Source: Candidatus Cryptobacteroides faecihippi (GTDB taxonomy: Bacteria; Bacteroidota; Bacteroidia; Bacteroidales; UBA932). Taken from it: DNA of 17,292 nucleotides. This document shows, piece by piece, positions 1 through 7,821 of the stretch. Both the position numbers and the translations under genes were made by a program. The number at the start of each line of letters is the position of its first letter. The first letter of the stretch is position 1. The DNA is taken from NCBI GenBank assembly GCA_018066065.1, contig JAGHSC010000178.1, forward strand, positions 1-17,292. Reading direction: 5' to 3'. Under the pieces are notes generated by a model that saw nothing but the letters and a program-made list of their open reading frames with translations, searched no databases and was not told where the DNA came from.

Positions 1-368
1 GTGCTGCAAAGGCTGTAGGCAAGGTCCTTCCTGAGCTCAACGGCAAGCTTACCGGTATGTCACTCCGCGTCCCTACATCAGACGTTTCATTCGTAGACCT
101 TACCTGCGAGCTCAAGACCGCAGCTACCTACGATGAGATCTGCGCTGCCATGAAGGCTGCTTCTGAGGGCGAGCTCAAGGGCATCCTCGGATACACCGAC
201 GAGGCTGTCGTTTCTACCGACTTCCGCAACGACGCACGCACTTCAATCTTCGACGTAAAGGCAGGTATCCAGCTCGATCCTACTTTCGTAAAGGTTTGCG
301 CATGGTATGACAACGAGTGGGGTTATTCAAACAAGGTGTGCGAAATGGCACGCGTCATCACAAAATAA
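1..368 (+). CDS. gap: Glyceraldehyde-3-phosphate dehydrogenase, C-terminal part
   Basis: This is the 3' end of a GAPDH gene whose start lies before the window; the frame is open from base 3 to the TAA at 366-368. GAPDH oxidises glyceraldehyde-3-phosphate with NAD and phosphate to 1,3-bisphosphoglycerate in cytosolic glycolysis. The visible part is the end of the catalytic domain, with the family signatures RVPTSDVSFVDLT, a DEAVVSTDF stretch, and the C-terminal WYDNEWGYSNKV followed by a helix. The catalytic cysteine would be upstream and cannot be seen. A strong intrinsic terminator follows 20 bases after the stop, so the gene ends its transcription unit. The identification is secure from these motifs. 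Confidence 0.95.
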   Translation, partial: AAKAVGKVLPELNGKLTGMSLRVPTSDVSFVDLTCELKTAATYDEICAAMKAASEGELKGILGYTDEAVVSTDFRNDARTSIFDVKAGIQLDPTFVKVCAWYDNEWGYSNKVCEMARVITK

Positions 369-388
369 TTCCGATTATCTTGTAGCTT

Positions 389-419
389 AAGGCCGGACCC
401 GAAAGGCCCGGCCTTTTTT
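389..419 (+). terminator. Intrinsic terminator after gap
   Basis: An 11-bp stem (389-399 with 405-415, one A-C mismatch) closes on a CGAAA loop and runs straight into a T-tract ending at 419. It lies 20 bases after the gap stop and 28 bases before the next start codon, so it should separate gap from the OmpA-like lipoprotein gene. Confidence 0.85.
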
Positions 420-447
420 CTTGAAAAACAACTCAAAACAATTTAAG

Positions 448-1125
448 ATGAAAAAGATCGTTCTTTCATTCCTCTGCACAGCGATGATTTTCTCAGGCTG
501 TGGAATGAGCAACACCGGTAAGGGTGCTCTCATCGGAACTGGTGCAGGTGCAGCAGTAGGCGCAGGTATCGGCGCAATCTTCGGAAACGGCAAGGGTGCT
601 GCAATCGGTGCCGCTGTCGGTACAGCAGTAGGTGCAAGCGCAGGTGCAATCATCGGAAAGAAGATGGACAAGAAGGCTGAGGAGCTCGCAGCTCTCCAGA
701 ACGCTCAGGTCGAGACTGTCGAGGACGCTAACGGACTCGAGGCAATCAAGGTTACCTTCAACAGCGGTATCCTCTTCCCTACCAACGGATCAACCCTTTC
801 TGCAGATTCAAAGAAGGAGCTCTCACAGTTCGCTTCAAAGATGGCCGACATGGTCGACACCGACATCACCATCTATGGTCACACCGACAACACCGGTTCA
901 GACGCTGTCAACGAGAAGCTTTCTGCTCAGAGAGCTGAGTCAGTTGCTGCTTACCTCAAGAACTGTGGTATCGAGGCTGGCCGTATGGCTACCGAAGGCA
1001 AGTCTTACTCAATGCCTGTAGCTGACAACGCTACCAAGGATGGCCGCGCTCAGAACCGCCGCGTCGAGATCTACATCTCTGCAAACGAGAAGATGATCAA
1101 GGCTGCTGAGAACGAGGCTAAGTAA
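448..1125 (+). CDS. OmpA-family peptidoglycan-binding lipoprotein with glycine zipper
   Basis: A predicted 225-residue outer-membrane lipoprotein that probably tethers the outer membrane to peptidoglycan, similar in layout to E. coli YiaD. Residues 1-17 form a lipoprotein signal ending in FSG before Cys18. Residues about 25-70 are a Gly/Ala-rich glycine-zipper segment. Residues about 100-210 are an OmpA C-terminal domain with GHTDNTG (Asp147), Arg162 fifteen residues later, and NRRVEI at 203-208. This Asp/Arg pair binds diaminopimelate in the family. The frame can be extended back to a TTG at 421, but ATG 448 starts exactly at a classic MKK signal peptide behind an A-rich leader, so I prefer it. 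It is flanked by terminators on both sides and is probably monocistronic. Its promoter is not obvious: the only near match to the Bacteroides -7 box is TATCTTG around 376-382, before the gap terminator. Confidence 0.9.
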   Translation: MKKIVLSFLCTAMIFSGCGMSNTGKGALIGTGAGAAVGAGIGAIFGNGKGAAIGAAVGTAVGASAGAIIGKKMDKKAEELAALQNAQVETVEDANGLEAIKVTFNSGILFPTNGSTLSADSKKELSQFASKMADMVDTDITIYGHTDNTGSDAVNEKLSAQRAESVAAYLKNCGIEAGRMATEGKSYSMPVADNATKDGRAQNRRVEIYISANEKMIKAAENEAK

Positions 1126-1149
1126 GTTTCTTCCCAGAGATAAAGCAAT

Positions 1150-1186
1150 AGAGGATGGCCTTACGGTCATCCTCTTTTACTTTTTT
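1150..1186 (+). terminator. Terminator after the OmpA-like lipoprotein gene
   Basis: An 11-bp stem (1150-1160 with 1165-1175, one G-T wobble) with a TTAC loop is followed by TTTTAC and then a run of six T. It lies 24 bases after the stop codon. The minus-strand yggS ends only 24 bases beyond 1175, so the hairpin may also stop yggS transcripts, although the T-tract on that side is weak. Confidence 0.85.
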
Positions 1187-1198
1187 ATAGATAGGTAA

Positions 1199-1873
1199 TC
1201 AATAGACGCGAGGTCCGAAGATGGCTGTTCCAACCCTGATGATGGTCGCGCCGTGACGAAGTGCGATCTTCCAGTCACCGGACATTCCGATGGACAGTTC
1301 CTTGAAGTCAGTGAGCTGAGGGAATCTTTCCTCAAGATGCTTCTTGAAAGCCTCTATGCGGGCAAAGTCGGCATCTATGATTTCCTCATCCTCCGTGTGG
1401 GAAGCTATGCCCATGAGGCCGCAGAAACGGATGCCGGCAAACAGAGTGCCGGGCTCCGCATTCACATATTCCTCGAGCAGGCTTTCTATCTCCTCCTGGG
1501 TAAAGCCGCCCTTGGTCTCCTCGGCGCCGAGATGGAGCTCGAGAAGGATGGAGATGACCTTGCCATTGGTCCGTCCCCAGTTGTCGACGAGATCAAGCAG
1601 GTGCCTTGAATCGATCGACTGCACGAGTGAGGCATAAGGCAGGACCATCTTCAGCTTGTTGGTCTGGAGGTGGCCGATGAAGTGCCACTCGATGTCCTGA
1701 GGCAGCTGGACGGCCTTCATGCTGAATTCCTGAGGTCTGTTCTCACCGAAGCAGCGCTGACCTGCCTGATAGGCCTCAAGCAGTTCAGGCACCGGGTGGA
1801 ATTTGGAAACTGCCACCAGCTTTACATCTGATGGCAGTTCCTCAAGTATTGATCTTAGATTGGTTTCAATCAC
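1199..1873 (-). CDS. yggS: YggS/PLPBP family PLP-homeostasis protein
   Basis: A 224-residue TIM-barrel protein that carries pyridoxal phosphate and keeps the cell's free PLP in balance; no enzymatic activity is known for the family. Landmarks are VAVSKFHP with the PLP-binding Lys24, CFGENRPQEF (41-50), WHFIGHLQTNK (63-73), GLMGIA, and LSIGMSGDW followed by IRVGTAIFG near the end. The frame is open to 1969, but everything before about 1890 is the shadow of the yidC tail. The GTG at 1873-1871 gives the usual family length and begins at the first conserved helix. It sits 17 bases after the yidC stop, so the gene is the last one of the DUF349-yidC-yggS unit and is probably translated by coupling. 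No ATG exists in this stretch. ATT at 1870 is a less likely alternative start. Confidence 0.9.
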   Translation of the reverse strand: MIETNLRSILEELPSDVKLVAVSKFHPVPELLEAYQAGQRCFGENRPQEFSMKAVQLPQDIEWHFIGHLQTNKLKMVLPYASLVQSIDSRHLLDLVDNWGRTNGKVISILLELHLGAEETKGGFTQEEIESLLEEYVNAEPGTLFAGIRFCGLMGIASHTEDEEIIDADFARIEAFKKHLEERFPQLTDFKELSIGMSGDWKIALRHGATIIRVGTAIFGPRVY

Positions 1874-1890
1874 GATTGCTGGAAGTTGGA

Positions 1891-3768
1891 TTATCTGCGG
1901 GCATTCTTCTGCTGTTCCTTGCGCATCTGCTCCTGCATCTTCTGAGCCTCCTCGAGGCGCTGCTGCCACTTGCTCTTAGGCTGCTTCTTCCCCTCAGACG
2001 CCTTGAGCCTTGCACGGATCTCATCCGGATTGACACAGAACTTCCTGATGACGAAGTTCTCACCCATGGTGATGATGTTGGAGAGAAGGTAGTAGTAGCT
2101 GAGACCTGATGAGAGGTTGTTACAGATGAAGAACATCATGATCGGCATCATCCAGACGCTCATGAAGCGCATCGAAGCCATGTTAGGATCACCGGCTCCA
2201 GGCTGGCTTGCAGTGGTGATCTTCGAGAAGAAGAACATGGACACAGCCATGAGGAGGGCGAAGAGTGAAAGATGGTCTCCGATGAGAGGAATCCTTGCGC
2301 CGAAGTTCAGGATTGAATCATAGGCGCTGAGGTCATCTGCCCAGAGGAATGACTGCTGGCGAAGCTCGATGGATGCAGGGAAGAACCTGAACATCGCCCA
2401 GAGGATCGGGAACTGAAGGAGCATAGGGAGGCATCCGCCCATTGGATTGATGCCGGCTCTCTTGTAGAGATCCATCTGAGCCTGCTGCTTCTTCATTGCA
2501 TCCTCCTGCTTAGGGTACTTCTGGTTCAGCTTGTCGATCTCAGGCTTTATGGCCTGCATCTTGGCTGAAGAAGAGTAGGACTTGTAGGAGAATGGAAGGA
2601 CAACAATCTTGATGAAGATGGTCATCAGCAGGATGATGATTCCGAAGTTGGAGATGAACCTGTGGAGGAAGTCGAACAGAGGGATGATGACAAACCTCGT
2701 GAACCAGCCCACGAGCCAACCTCCAAGAGGGATCACCTTCTCGTACTTGTGGTCATAGGACTTGAGGGTCTTGAAGTGGTTCGGGCCCATGTAGAACTCG
2801 AACGGAATGACCGTCGCGTGCTGTCCAGGCTGGAAATCAGCCTTCAACTTAGCCTCGCAGGTCATGAGATTGCGCTCAGGATCGTCCTCGGAAGCAAACT
2901 TGAGGTCGAAGTCGGCCGATGAGAACTCATTCGGAGCCCTCATGATGAGGGAGAAGAACTGCTGCTGGAAGTCGAACCATGAAACCTTGGTGTCGATCCT
3001 CTTGCTGCCGCTCCTGCCCCTTCCGATGCTCTCGGCCTTCTTCTCACCGTTGAAGTAATAGTCAAGCCTTGAGTACTGAGTCTCGTTCTTGTAGCCCTTC
3101 TCCATCCTCGGCATGGTCACGGAATAGTCCATGTTGAAGGAGAACACATTCTTTGGGATGATGTTCTCCATGCCGATGAACGACAGGGTGTTGTTGACTG
3201 AATATGAGCCCTCGGCAATCGCATAGCGCTGCTCGATGTAGCCGCCTCCGGAGAAAGGAAGGCGCATCGCGATCGATGTGTCCGTCCTTTCGGCGATGGT
3301 GAAGTTGAAGTCCGCAGTGTTGATCATCTCACCGGCAAAGACCTCGATGGCATAACGGCTCATCTCCGGCTTGAACAGGAAGAGATCCTCACCGCCATAG
3401 CTCGTGTATTCCTTAAGCCTGGCAGAGTAAGGCTGCGCACCCTATGTCGTGAAGGCGACCTCGAACAGATCGTTGGCAAGGGTAACAACCTCTGCGGCTG
3501 CCTCGTGAGCAGCATCAAGGAGAGAATCCTTGTAGATGCTGGCTGCAATCGGAGCACCCGTAAGCGAGTCAGTCTGTGAAAGCAATGTGTCGCGTGCGGC
3601 TGCCTCAGCCATCGCGATCGAATCTGCGCGCATCTGCTCCACCATCGCGATGGAATCAAGCTGCGCCTGGTACTCGGCCTGCTTCTGGTACTGCTTGTTC
3701 TGGTAGAAAGTGAAACCGAACAGAAGAAGACCGATCAGGACAAGGCCGGTAATCGAATTCCTATCCAT
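1891..3768 (-). CDS. yidC: Membrane protein insertase YidC, interrupted by one in-frame TAG
   Basis: YidC inserts and folds inner-membrane proteins, alone or with SecYEG. Read through, the frame codes for 625 positions, normal for a Bacteroidota YidC. An N-terminal membrane anchor (residues about 6-23, after MDRNSITG) is followed by a Ser/Ala/Asp-rich linker, a periplasmic beta domain (about 60-345), and the conserved insertase domain (about 350-570). The latter has KSYSSSAKMQAIKPEI, the GINPMGGCLPMLLQ motif and five membrane segments. The tail is basic and Gln/Lys-rich, of the ribosome-binding kind. Codon 109 (3444-3442) is TAG where relatives have Lys (FTTKG), and the frame is the same before and after it. 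As written, translation gives a 108-residue fragment, and the next in-frame ATG is at 3363. ATG 3768 lies 2 bases after the upstream DUF349 stop, and yggS follows, so this is a tight operon. The gene looks otherwise fully maintained. Confidence 0.9.
3442..3444 (-). other. In-frame amber codon inside yidC
   Basis: The codon order across this point is TTC ACG ACA TAG GGT GCG CAG, read on the minus strand. Both flanks code for conserved YidC sequence in the same frame, so this is a nonsense substitution rather than an indel. A single A-to-T change would turn a Lys AAG into TAG, and Lys is what I recall at this position in related proteins. Other genes here (10412, 8842, 13940, 15041, 15118) end in ordinary TAG stops, which argues against a reassigned code. 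Confidence 0.9.
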
Positions 3769-3770
3769 CC

Positions 3771-5618
3771 TTACTTCGCTTCTTCTGCTGATTCAATTGT
3801 CCTGATCTTTATCTCAAGATCCTTGAGTTCCTGCTTTGCAGCATCGATCCTGTCCTGCATCTGCTTGATGAACGGCTCTGAGTTCTTGGATGCAGAGAAG
3901 AAACCGATGTTGTTCTCGTAGGTCACGATGTCCTGCTGAAGCTTGCCGTACTGCTGGATGAGACGGTCCTTTTCGGACATAGGCTTCCTCTGGTTGCCTG
4001 AAGGACGGTTGGCGCCACCGTTCCTCTGAGGTCTTGATGAATACTCAGGGAACTTGGCCTTCATTGCCTCGGTGTAGGCAGCCTGGATGTTCTCCTTCTC
4101 CTTGAACGGAACGAATCCGATGGCCTGCCACTTGGCAGCGAAGTCCTTGGCTGCAGCCAGGTTGGCAGCAGCGTCATCTGCAAGCTCATATCCCTTGATG
4201 GCCTCTACAAGAGCCTTCTTGGCCTTGAGGTTGCCGTAGTAGTCGTTCTCCGGCTTGGCCTGGGCGTCACGCTCGTTGAAGAAAGCATCGCAGGCTGAGC
4301 GGAAACGCTTCCAAAGCTGCTCTGACTTCTTACGAGGAACAGCTCCGATCACCTTCCACTGCTTCTGGAGGGCGATGAGAGCCTCGGTGGTCTTCTTCCA
4401 CTCCTTGCTGTCCTTGAGAGCCTCGGCCTGCTCGATGAGGGAGAGCTTCTTCTCCATGTTCTCGTTCATGGAATCCTTGAACTGAGAATAGTACTCTCTC
4501 TTGCGGGTGAAGAACTTGTCGCAGGCAGCGCGGAAGCGGTCGTAGATCTTCTGGTTGTCCTTCTTGGTGGCAAAGCCGATGGTCCTCCACTTCTTCTGGA
4601 TCTCCTCGATCTCGGCCGAAAGGGTGTTCCACTCATTAGAGGACTTGACCTCCTTGTCGGCGATGGCCTCGGTCTGCTCACAGAGCCTGGTCTTCTCGTC
4701 GAGGTTCTCCTGCTGCTTCTCCTTCTGGCTCTCGAAATAAGCCTGGTACTTCTTGTTGATCACAGCGGTAGCTGCCTTGAATCTTTCCCAGATGGAGTCA
4801 CGGAACTCCTTTGCGACAGGACCGAATTCCTTCCACTGCTCGTGGAGCTTCTGGAGCTCGCGGAATGCCTCGACGACATTGTCGCTCTCGGCAAGCTTCT
4901 CGGCCGAGTCGCAGAACTCCTGCTTTGCCTCAAGGTTCTTCTTGAAATCAAGGTCACGCAGATCCCTGTTGATCTTGACCATGTCGTAGAACTTCTCGAC
5001 ATGATACTGATAGTTGTCATTCAGGTCGCGGAACTTCGTTGCAGGGACAGGACCAATCTCCTTCCAGCGGTTCTGAAGCTCGCGGAATGCAGGGAATGTG
5101 GAGCTTACATCCTCCTGAGTGTCCATGAGGGCCTTGAGGTCCTCGATAACTGCCATCTTCTTCGAGAAGTTCTCTTCCCTGAGAGCGTCCTGCTGGCGGT
5201 TGAATTCAGCACGCTCACGCTTATAGTTGGAATATACGCCTTTGAATGCAGCCTCGATAGCCTCGAATGGATTTGCGGCTTCGGATGGAGCGGCCTCTTC
5301 TGCAGCGACCTCCTCCACGACATCTTCCCTTGAGGATGGCTCATCGACGGCAGCGCCGAGACCGGCGTCAGCCTTTTCCTTCGAGAGCTTCTTGTAGAAG
5401 GCAGACTTGATGGCCTCGGCCTCCTTGTATCTCTTCATCCTGTCCTCGGACTGGGAAAGACTGTCAAACAATTCGGAAAGCTCTGAGAGAGACAGGGCAT
5501 TGAGGTCAATCTGCTCTTCTGCGGCTTCCACTGACTCCTCGACCATCTCAGGGATGACGACAGGAGCTTCTTCTACATCTGGGGCAACATTTACCTCAGG
5601 AATAATTTCTTCACTCAT
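3771..5618 (-). CDS. DUF349 five-repeat protein
   Basis: A 615-residue, highly charged, probably cytosolic protein of unknown function. After an acidic, low-complexity N-terminus (1-120) it carries five DUF349 repeats. They are marked by the Trp-centred motifs RWKEIGPVP (184), QWKEFGPV (261), KWRTIGFAT (343), QWKVIGAVP (420) and KWQAIGFVP (496). These are spaced about 77-82 residues apart, each followed by an amphipathic helix with F/Y and R/K. A Gly/Pro/Asn/Arg-rich spacer (about 528-546) leads to a C-terminal coiled coil (about 547-612). No signal peptide or membrane segment is seen. It is the first gene of the unit with yidC (2-base gap) and yggS, and it diverges from trmD. The family call is firm and the role unknown. 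The coupling to yidC could mean a link to ribosomes or membrane insertion, but that is inference only. Confidence 0.88.
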   Translation of the reverse strand: MSEEIIPEVNVAPDVEEAPVVIPEMVEESVEAAEEQIDLNALSLSELSELFDSLSQSEDRMKRYKEAEAIKSAFYKKLSKEKADAGLGAAVDEPSSREDVVEEVAAEEAAPSEAANPFEAIEAAFKGVYSNYKRERAEFNRQQDALREENFSKKMAVIEDLKALMDTQEDVSSTFPAFRELQNRWKEIGPVPATKFRDLNDNYQYHVEKFYDMVKINRDLRDLDFKKNLEAKQEFCDSAEKLAESDNVVEAFRELQKLHEQWKEFGPVAKEFRDSIWERFKAATAVINKKYQAYFESQKEKQQENLDEKTRLCEQTEAIADKEVKSSNEWNTLSAEIEEIQKKWRTIGFATKKDNQKIYDRFRAACDKFFTRKREYYSQFKDSMNENMEKKLSLIEQAEALKDSKEWKKTTEALIALQKQWKVIGAVPRKKSEQLWKRFRSACDAFFNERDAQAKPENDYYGNLKAKKALVEAIKGYELADDAAANLAAAKDFAAKWQAIGFVPFKEKENIQAAYTEAMKAKFPEYSSRPQRNGGANRPSGNQRKPMSEKDRLIQQYGKLQQDIVTYENNIGFFSASKNSEPFIKQMQDRIDAAKQELKDLEIKIRTIESAEEAK

Positions 5619-5669
5619 AAAACAAGTATTATTAGAGTTTTACATAAAGGCTACCAATATAGCCATCTA

Positions 5670-5677
5670 CAAATATA
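5670..5677 (-). promoter_or_regulatory. Putative promoter -7 box for the DUF349-yidC-yggS operon
   Basis: Read on the minus strand this is TATATTTG, a full match to the Bacteroides -7 consensus TAnnTTTG. It would start RNA near 5663, about 45 bases before the DUF349 start codon. A TTTG lies 14 bases upstream instead of the usual 19-20, so the -33 element is poor. Confidence 0.5.
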
Positions 5678-5700
5678 CCTAAAAAATCATTCAAAAAACC

Positions 5701-5708
5701 TATTTTTG
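5701..5708 (+). promoter_or_regulatory. Putative promoter -7 box for trmD
   Basis: TATTTTTG matches TAnnTTTG and would start RNA near 5715, 14 bases before the trmD ATG. No TTTG or TTG is found at the expected distance upstream. The box overlaps a 12-bp A/T palindrome (5703-5714), so part of the match may be chance. Confidence 0.4.
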
Positions 5709-5728
5709 CAAAAAGGTACATTCATAAT

Positions 5729-6427
5729 ATGCGCATAGACATACTCACCGTTGTTCCGGAACTGCTGGAGAGCCCTCTGAGCTACTCAATCGTCGGAAGG
5801 GCACGCAAGAAAGGACTGGCTGAAATCCATGTCCACAACATCCGCAAGCATGGCCTCGGGCCACGCGCGACAGTGGATGACTATTCCTATGGCGGAGATG
5901 CCGGTATGGTCATGATGGTCGAACCTGTCGAGAAGATGATCGAGGAGCTCAAGGCAGAAAGGGACTACGACGAGGTGATCTACATGTCTCCGGATGGAGA
6001 GATCCTGGACCAGGGAATCTCCAACGAACTTTCCCTCAAGGAGAACATCATCATCCTCTGCGGGCACTACAAAGGGATCGACCACAGGATCAGGGAGCAT
6101 CTGGTGACCAGGGAGATTTCTGTAGGTGACTATGTCGTGAGCGGCGGAGAGATTCCGGCAGCCCTTCTGGCAGATTCGATCGTCAGGCTCATCCCTGGCG
6201 TCCTCACCGACGAGACCTCCGCACTGAGCGACAGCTTCCAGGACGGACTCCTCTCCCCTCCCGTCTACACAAGGCCTGCCGACTACAAGGGATGGAAGGT
6301 TCCGGAGGTGCTCCTGAGCGGAAATCCGAAGCTGATCCAGGCATGGCAGGACGAACAGGCTCTCGAAAGGACAAGAAGGCTCCGTCCGGGGCTTTTGGAA
6401 AAGTCTGAATCTCAAGGAAATAAGTAA
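5729..6427 (+). CDS. trmD: tRNA (guanine-37-N1)-methyltransferase TrmD
   Basis: TrmD methylates N1 of G37 next to the anticodon of certain tRNAs using S-adenosylmethionine, which prevents +1 frameshifting. The 232-residue protein is of normal length. The SPOUT trefoil-knot domain covers residues 1 to about 160, with LCGHYKGIDHR (110-120) and ISVGDYVVSGGE (130-141) lining the methyl-donor site. The C-terminal domain carries SDSFQDGLL, where Asp168 corresponds to the catalytic Asp of E. coli TrmD, and VYTRP. The YSYGGDAGMVM stretch (52-62) is also typical. GHYKGID with Lys is the form usual in Bacteroidota. The gene stands alone, without the rpsP-rimM-rplS neighbours known from other phyla. It is divergent from the DUF349-yidC operon. 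Confidence 0.97.
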   Translation: MRIDILTVVPELLESPLSYSIVGRARKKGLAEIHVHNIRKHGLGPRATVDDYSYGGDAGMVMMVEPVEKMIEELKAERDYDEVIYMSPDGEILDQGISNELSLKENIIILCGHYKGIDHRIREHLVTREISVGDYVVSGGEIPAALLADSIVRLIPGVLTDETSALSDSFQDGLLSPPVYTRPADYKGWKVPEVLLSGNPKLIQAWQDEQALERTRRLRPGLLEKSESQGNK

Positions 6428-6465
6428 TAAAGGCAATAAAACGTTAAAAAAATTTCGCCTTTTGC

Positions 6466-6496
6466 TTGTTAAAACGATTTTTTAAGCCTATCTTTG
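6466..6496 (+). promoter_or_regulatory. Bacteroides-type promoter with no protein gene downstream
   Basis: TTG (6466-6468), a 20-bp spacer, then TATCTTTG (6489-6496) match the primary-sigma consensus of Bacteroidota. The layout and -7 box equal those of the promoter at 10323-10353. It points along the plus strand, where the next protein gene starts only at 13131, so its product should be short RNA ending at the hairpin 6577-6604. Confidence 0.6.
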
Positions 6497-6502
6497 TCAA
6501 AG

Positions 6503-6606
6503 AAAAAAACAGGTTGCTCACTCTAACGATTGCAACCTTCTTTCTAAAATAAGGTAATACACTACTAACTAACAGAATAGAGCCCGCTGCGAAGCGGGCT
6601 CTATTT
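6503..6606 (+). ncRNA. Candidate small RNA between trmD and the SEC-C gene
   Basis: A transcript from the promoter at 6466-6496 would be about 100 nt and end at the 12-bp hairpin 6577-6604. Inside it, AGGTTGC (6511-6517) can pair with GCAACCT (6532-6538) across a 14-nt loop. An unstructured A-rich and ACTAACTAAC-like stretch follows. There is no ATG in it; the only short frame is a 12-codon one from TTG 6514. I do not recognise an Rfam family. The prediction rests only on promoter plus hairpins. Confidence 0.4.
6577..6606. terminator. Strong hairpin between convergent trmD/sRNA and SEC-C gene
   Basis: A perfect 12-bp inverted repeat (6577-6588 with 6593-6604) with a GCGA tetraloop, extendable by one A-T pair, lies 18 bases after the SEC-C stop codon and downstream of trmD. 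The T-tracts on both sides are short (TTT on plus, TTCTGTTAG on minus), so it is a hairpin-dominated, probably bidirectional terminator. Confidence 0.65.
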
Positions 6607-6622
6607 GCAGTATTCCAAGGTG

Positions 6623-7780
6623 TCAGTTCCTGTAGCGTCCGTGACAGTTCCTGTAAGAGAGGTTGCTGCCGCATGGGCAAAGGGCATCGGATGGTGCAGG
6701 AGGCACAAAGAGGCCTAGAAGAGGATTCTTCCTCACCATCGCTTCAAGCGGGTCGTCCTCGGACTGAAGTATCACCTTCAGACGGTTCATCTCGTTGGAT
6801 GAATGTCCCCTTAGCAGCCACTTAGGCAGGCTGTTCGCATAGTCGGCGATGATCTCCATGCAGCGATCATATTCATCGAACGACTCGATCTCGTCCTGGA
6901 GACGGTTGACGGAAAGGAAGATCAGTTCCGTGGAGTCCTCCTTCGACACCATCTGCGAATTCATCCAGATGTCATGCTCCTCGCGGATGAGGTCCTTGCC
7001 TGAATAGCCAAGCGAGGTGAGCATCTCCACAAGAGCCTTGCCTTCATCGGAATCGAGTCCGAAGACAAAGAAAGGAGATCCCGTACCGGCGGCAATTGCC
7101 TGCTGCGGGGTGAACTTCATCATGGCCACATCCTTGTGTTCCTCCCTGCCCCTCACAACGGCAACAGGGTCGAGGATGTTCGGGGATGCGACATAGGAAA
7201 CGCCATCCATGTCTGTCCTGCAAAGCCTGAGGACAGGGCTGTCGTAGAGATCGTGCACGAAATCATGGATGTCCTGCCTCCCGGCATAGCCCCAGTAATC
7301 CACCATGCAGTCATAGTACTCGTCCGTGGTAAGGACGCCATAAAACTGGAGATAGCCCAGGCTGGCTCTCTCCATCTCGAACCTGCCGCTGAGTTCGCCG
7401 TCGATGACAGCTGCATCGATGCAGGATGCCACGACGTCATAGAGCTGCTTGGGGATCCAGAGCGAGCGGAAGTCCGGATCGCTGGTGTCAGAGCCGATGA
7501 GATGCACGGTCTCAAGGACCGATGGATAGTCAGGATAGTCCATTGTCACAGGGACTTCCGGCCCGGCATCGACAAGGGTCTGAAGCAGGCGGACATCCCT
7601 TTCAAGCATGCGGGCAAGCCACTCGGTGGGCTTGTCGATGATGAATGATCCAAGCCTTGCAACGAAATCGCTCTTTCTCACGTGAGAAGGAAAGTTCGCA
7701 CCGAAGTACTGGCGGATGTCCTCGAGTTCAGGTCGGGGAAAACTCTCCAGAGTAGTGAATATGTCAAACAAATCCTTCAT
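6623..7780 (-). CDS. SEC-C zinc-motif protein of unknown function
   Basis: A 385-residue, probably cytosolic protein with no signal peptide or membrane span. Only its last 20 residues are recognisable. They carry a SEC-C motif, CPCGSNLSYRNCHG, with Cys368, Cys370, Cys379 and His380 as the zinc ligands, as in the tail of SecA and in many stand-alone proteins. The rest is an acidic, helical region with many Asp/Tyr residues and no motif I can name. The frame also opens at a TTG 6 bases earlier (7786), but ATG 7780 is the better start. The gene begins 41 bases after the 3' end of tRNA-Ala on the same strand, and no TAnnTTTG box lies between them. It may therefore depend on the tRNA promoter. It ends in front of the hairpin at 6577-6604. 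Confidence 0.8.
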   Translation of the reverse strand: MKDLFDIFTTLESFPRPELEDIRQYFGANFPSHVRKSDFVARLGSFIIDKPTEWLARMLERDVRLLQTLVDAGPEVPVTMDYPDYPSVLETVHLIGSDTSDPDFRSLWIPKQLYDVVASCIDAAVIDGELSGRFEMERASLGYLQFYGVLTTDEYYDCMVDYWGYAGRQDIHDFVHDLYDSPVLRLCRTDMDGVSYVASPNILDPVAVVRGREEHKDVAMMKFTPQQAIAAGTGSPFFVFGLDSDEGKALVEMLTSLGYSGKDLIREEHDIWMNSQMVSKEDSTELIFLSVNRLQDEIESFDEYDRCMEIIADYANSLPKWLLRGHSSNEMNRLKVILQSEDDPLEAMVRKNPLLGLFVPPAPSDALCPCGSNLSYRNCHGRYRN

Positions 7781-7821
7781 TTGCAAGAAAGATGATTGTG
7801 GAGTTATTTAATCAAGGGAAG

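Noticed and set aside
3442..3444. TAG reassigned to an amino acid in this genome
   Set aside because: At least five other genes in the window end in TAG at positions where the protein families normally end and are followed by terminators or by the next gene, so TAG works as a stop here.
4842..5333. A 163-residue open frame on the plus strand opposite the DUF349 gene
   Set aside because: It is the antisense of a Glu/Lys/Leu-rich coding region, gives a low-quality Leu/Val/Glu-rich product, and has no promoter or family signature. The DUF349 reading has five regular repeats.
5703..5714. A 12-bp A/T palindrome before trmD as a regulator site
   Set aside because: It is a simple T5-GC-A5 sequence in an A/T-rich gap and overlaps the likely -7 box; there is no second copy or other support.
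5786..6436. A 216-residue open frame opposite trmD
   Set aside because: It mirrors a well-conserved TrmD coding sequence; it arises from codon bias in a GC-rich gene.
6444..6680. A small basic protein encoded opposite the candidate sRNA
   Set aside because: The frame overlaps the end of the SEC-C gene and crosses both hairpins. It has no promoter, and its product looks random.
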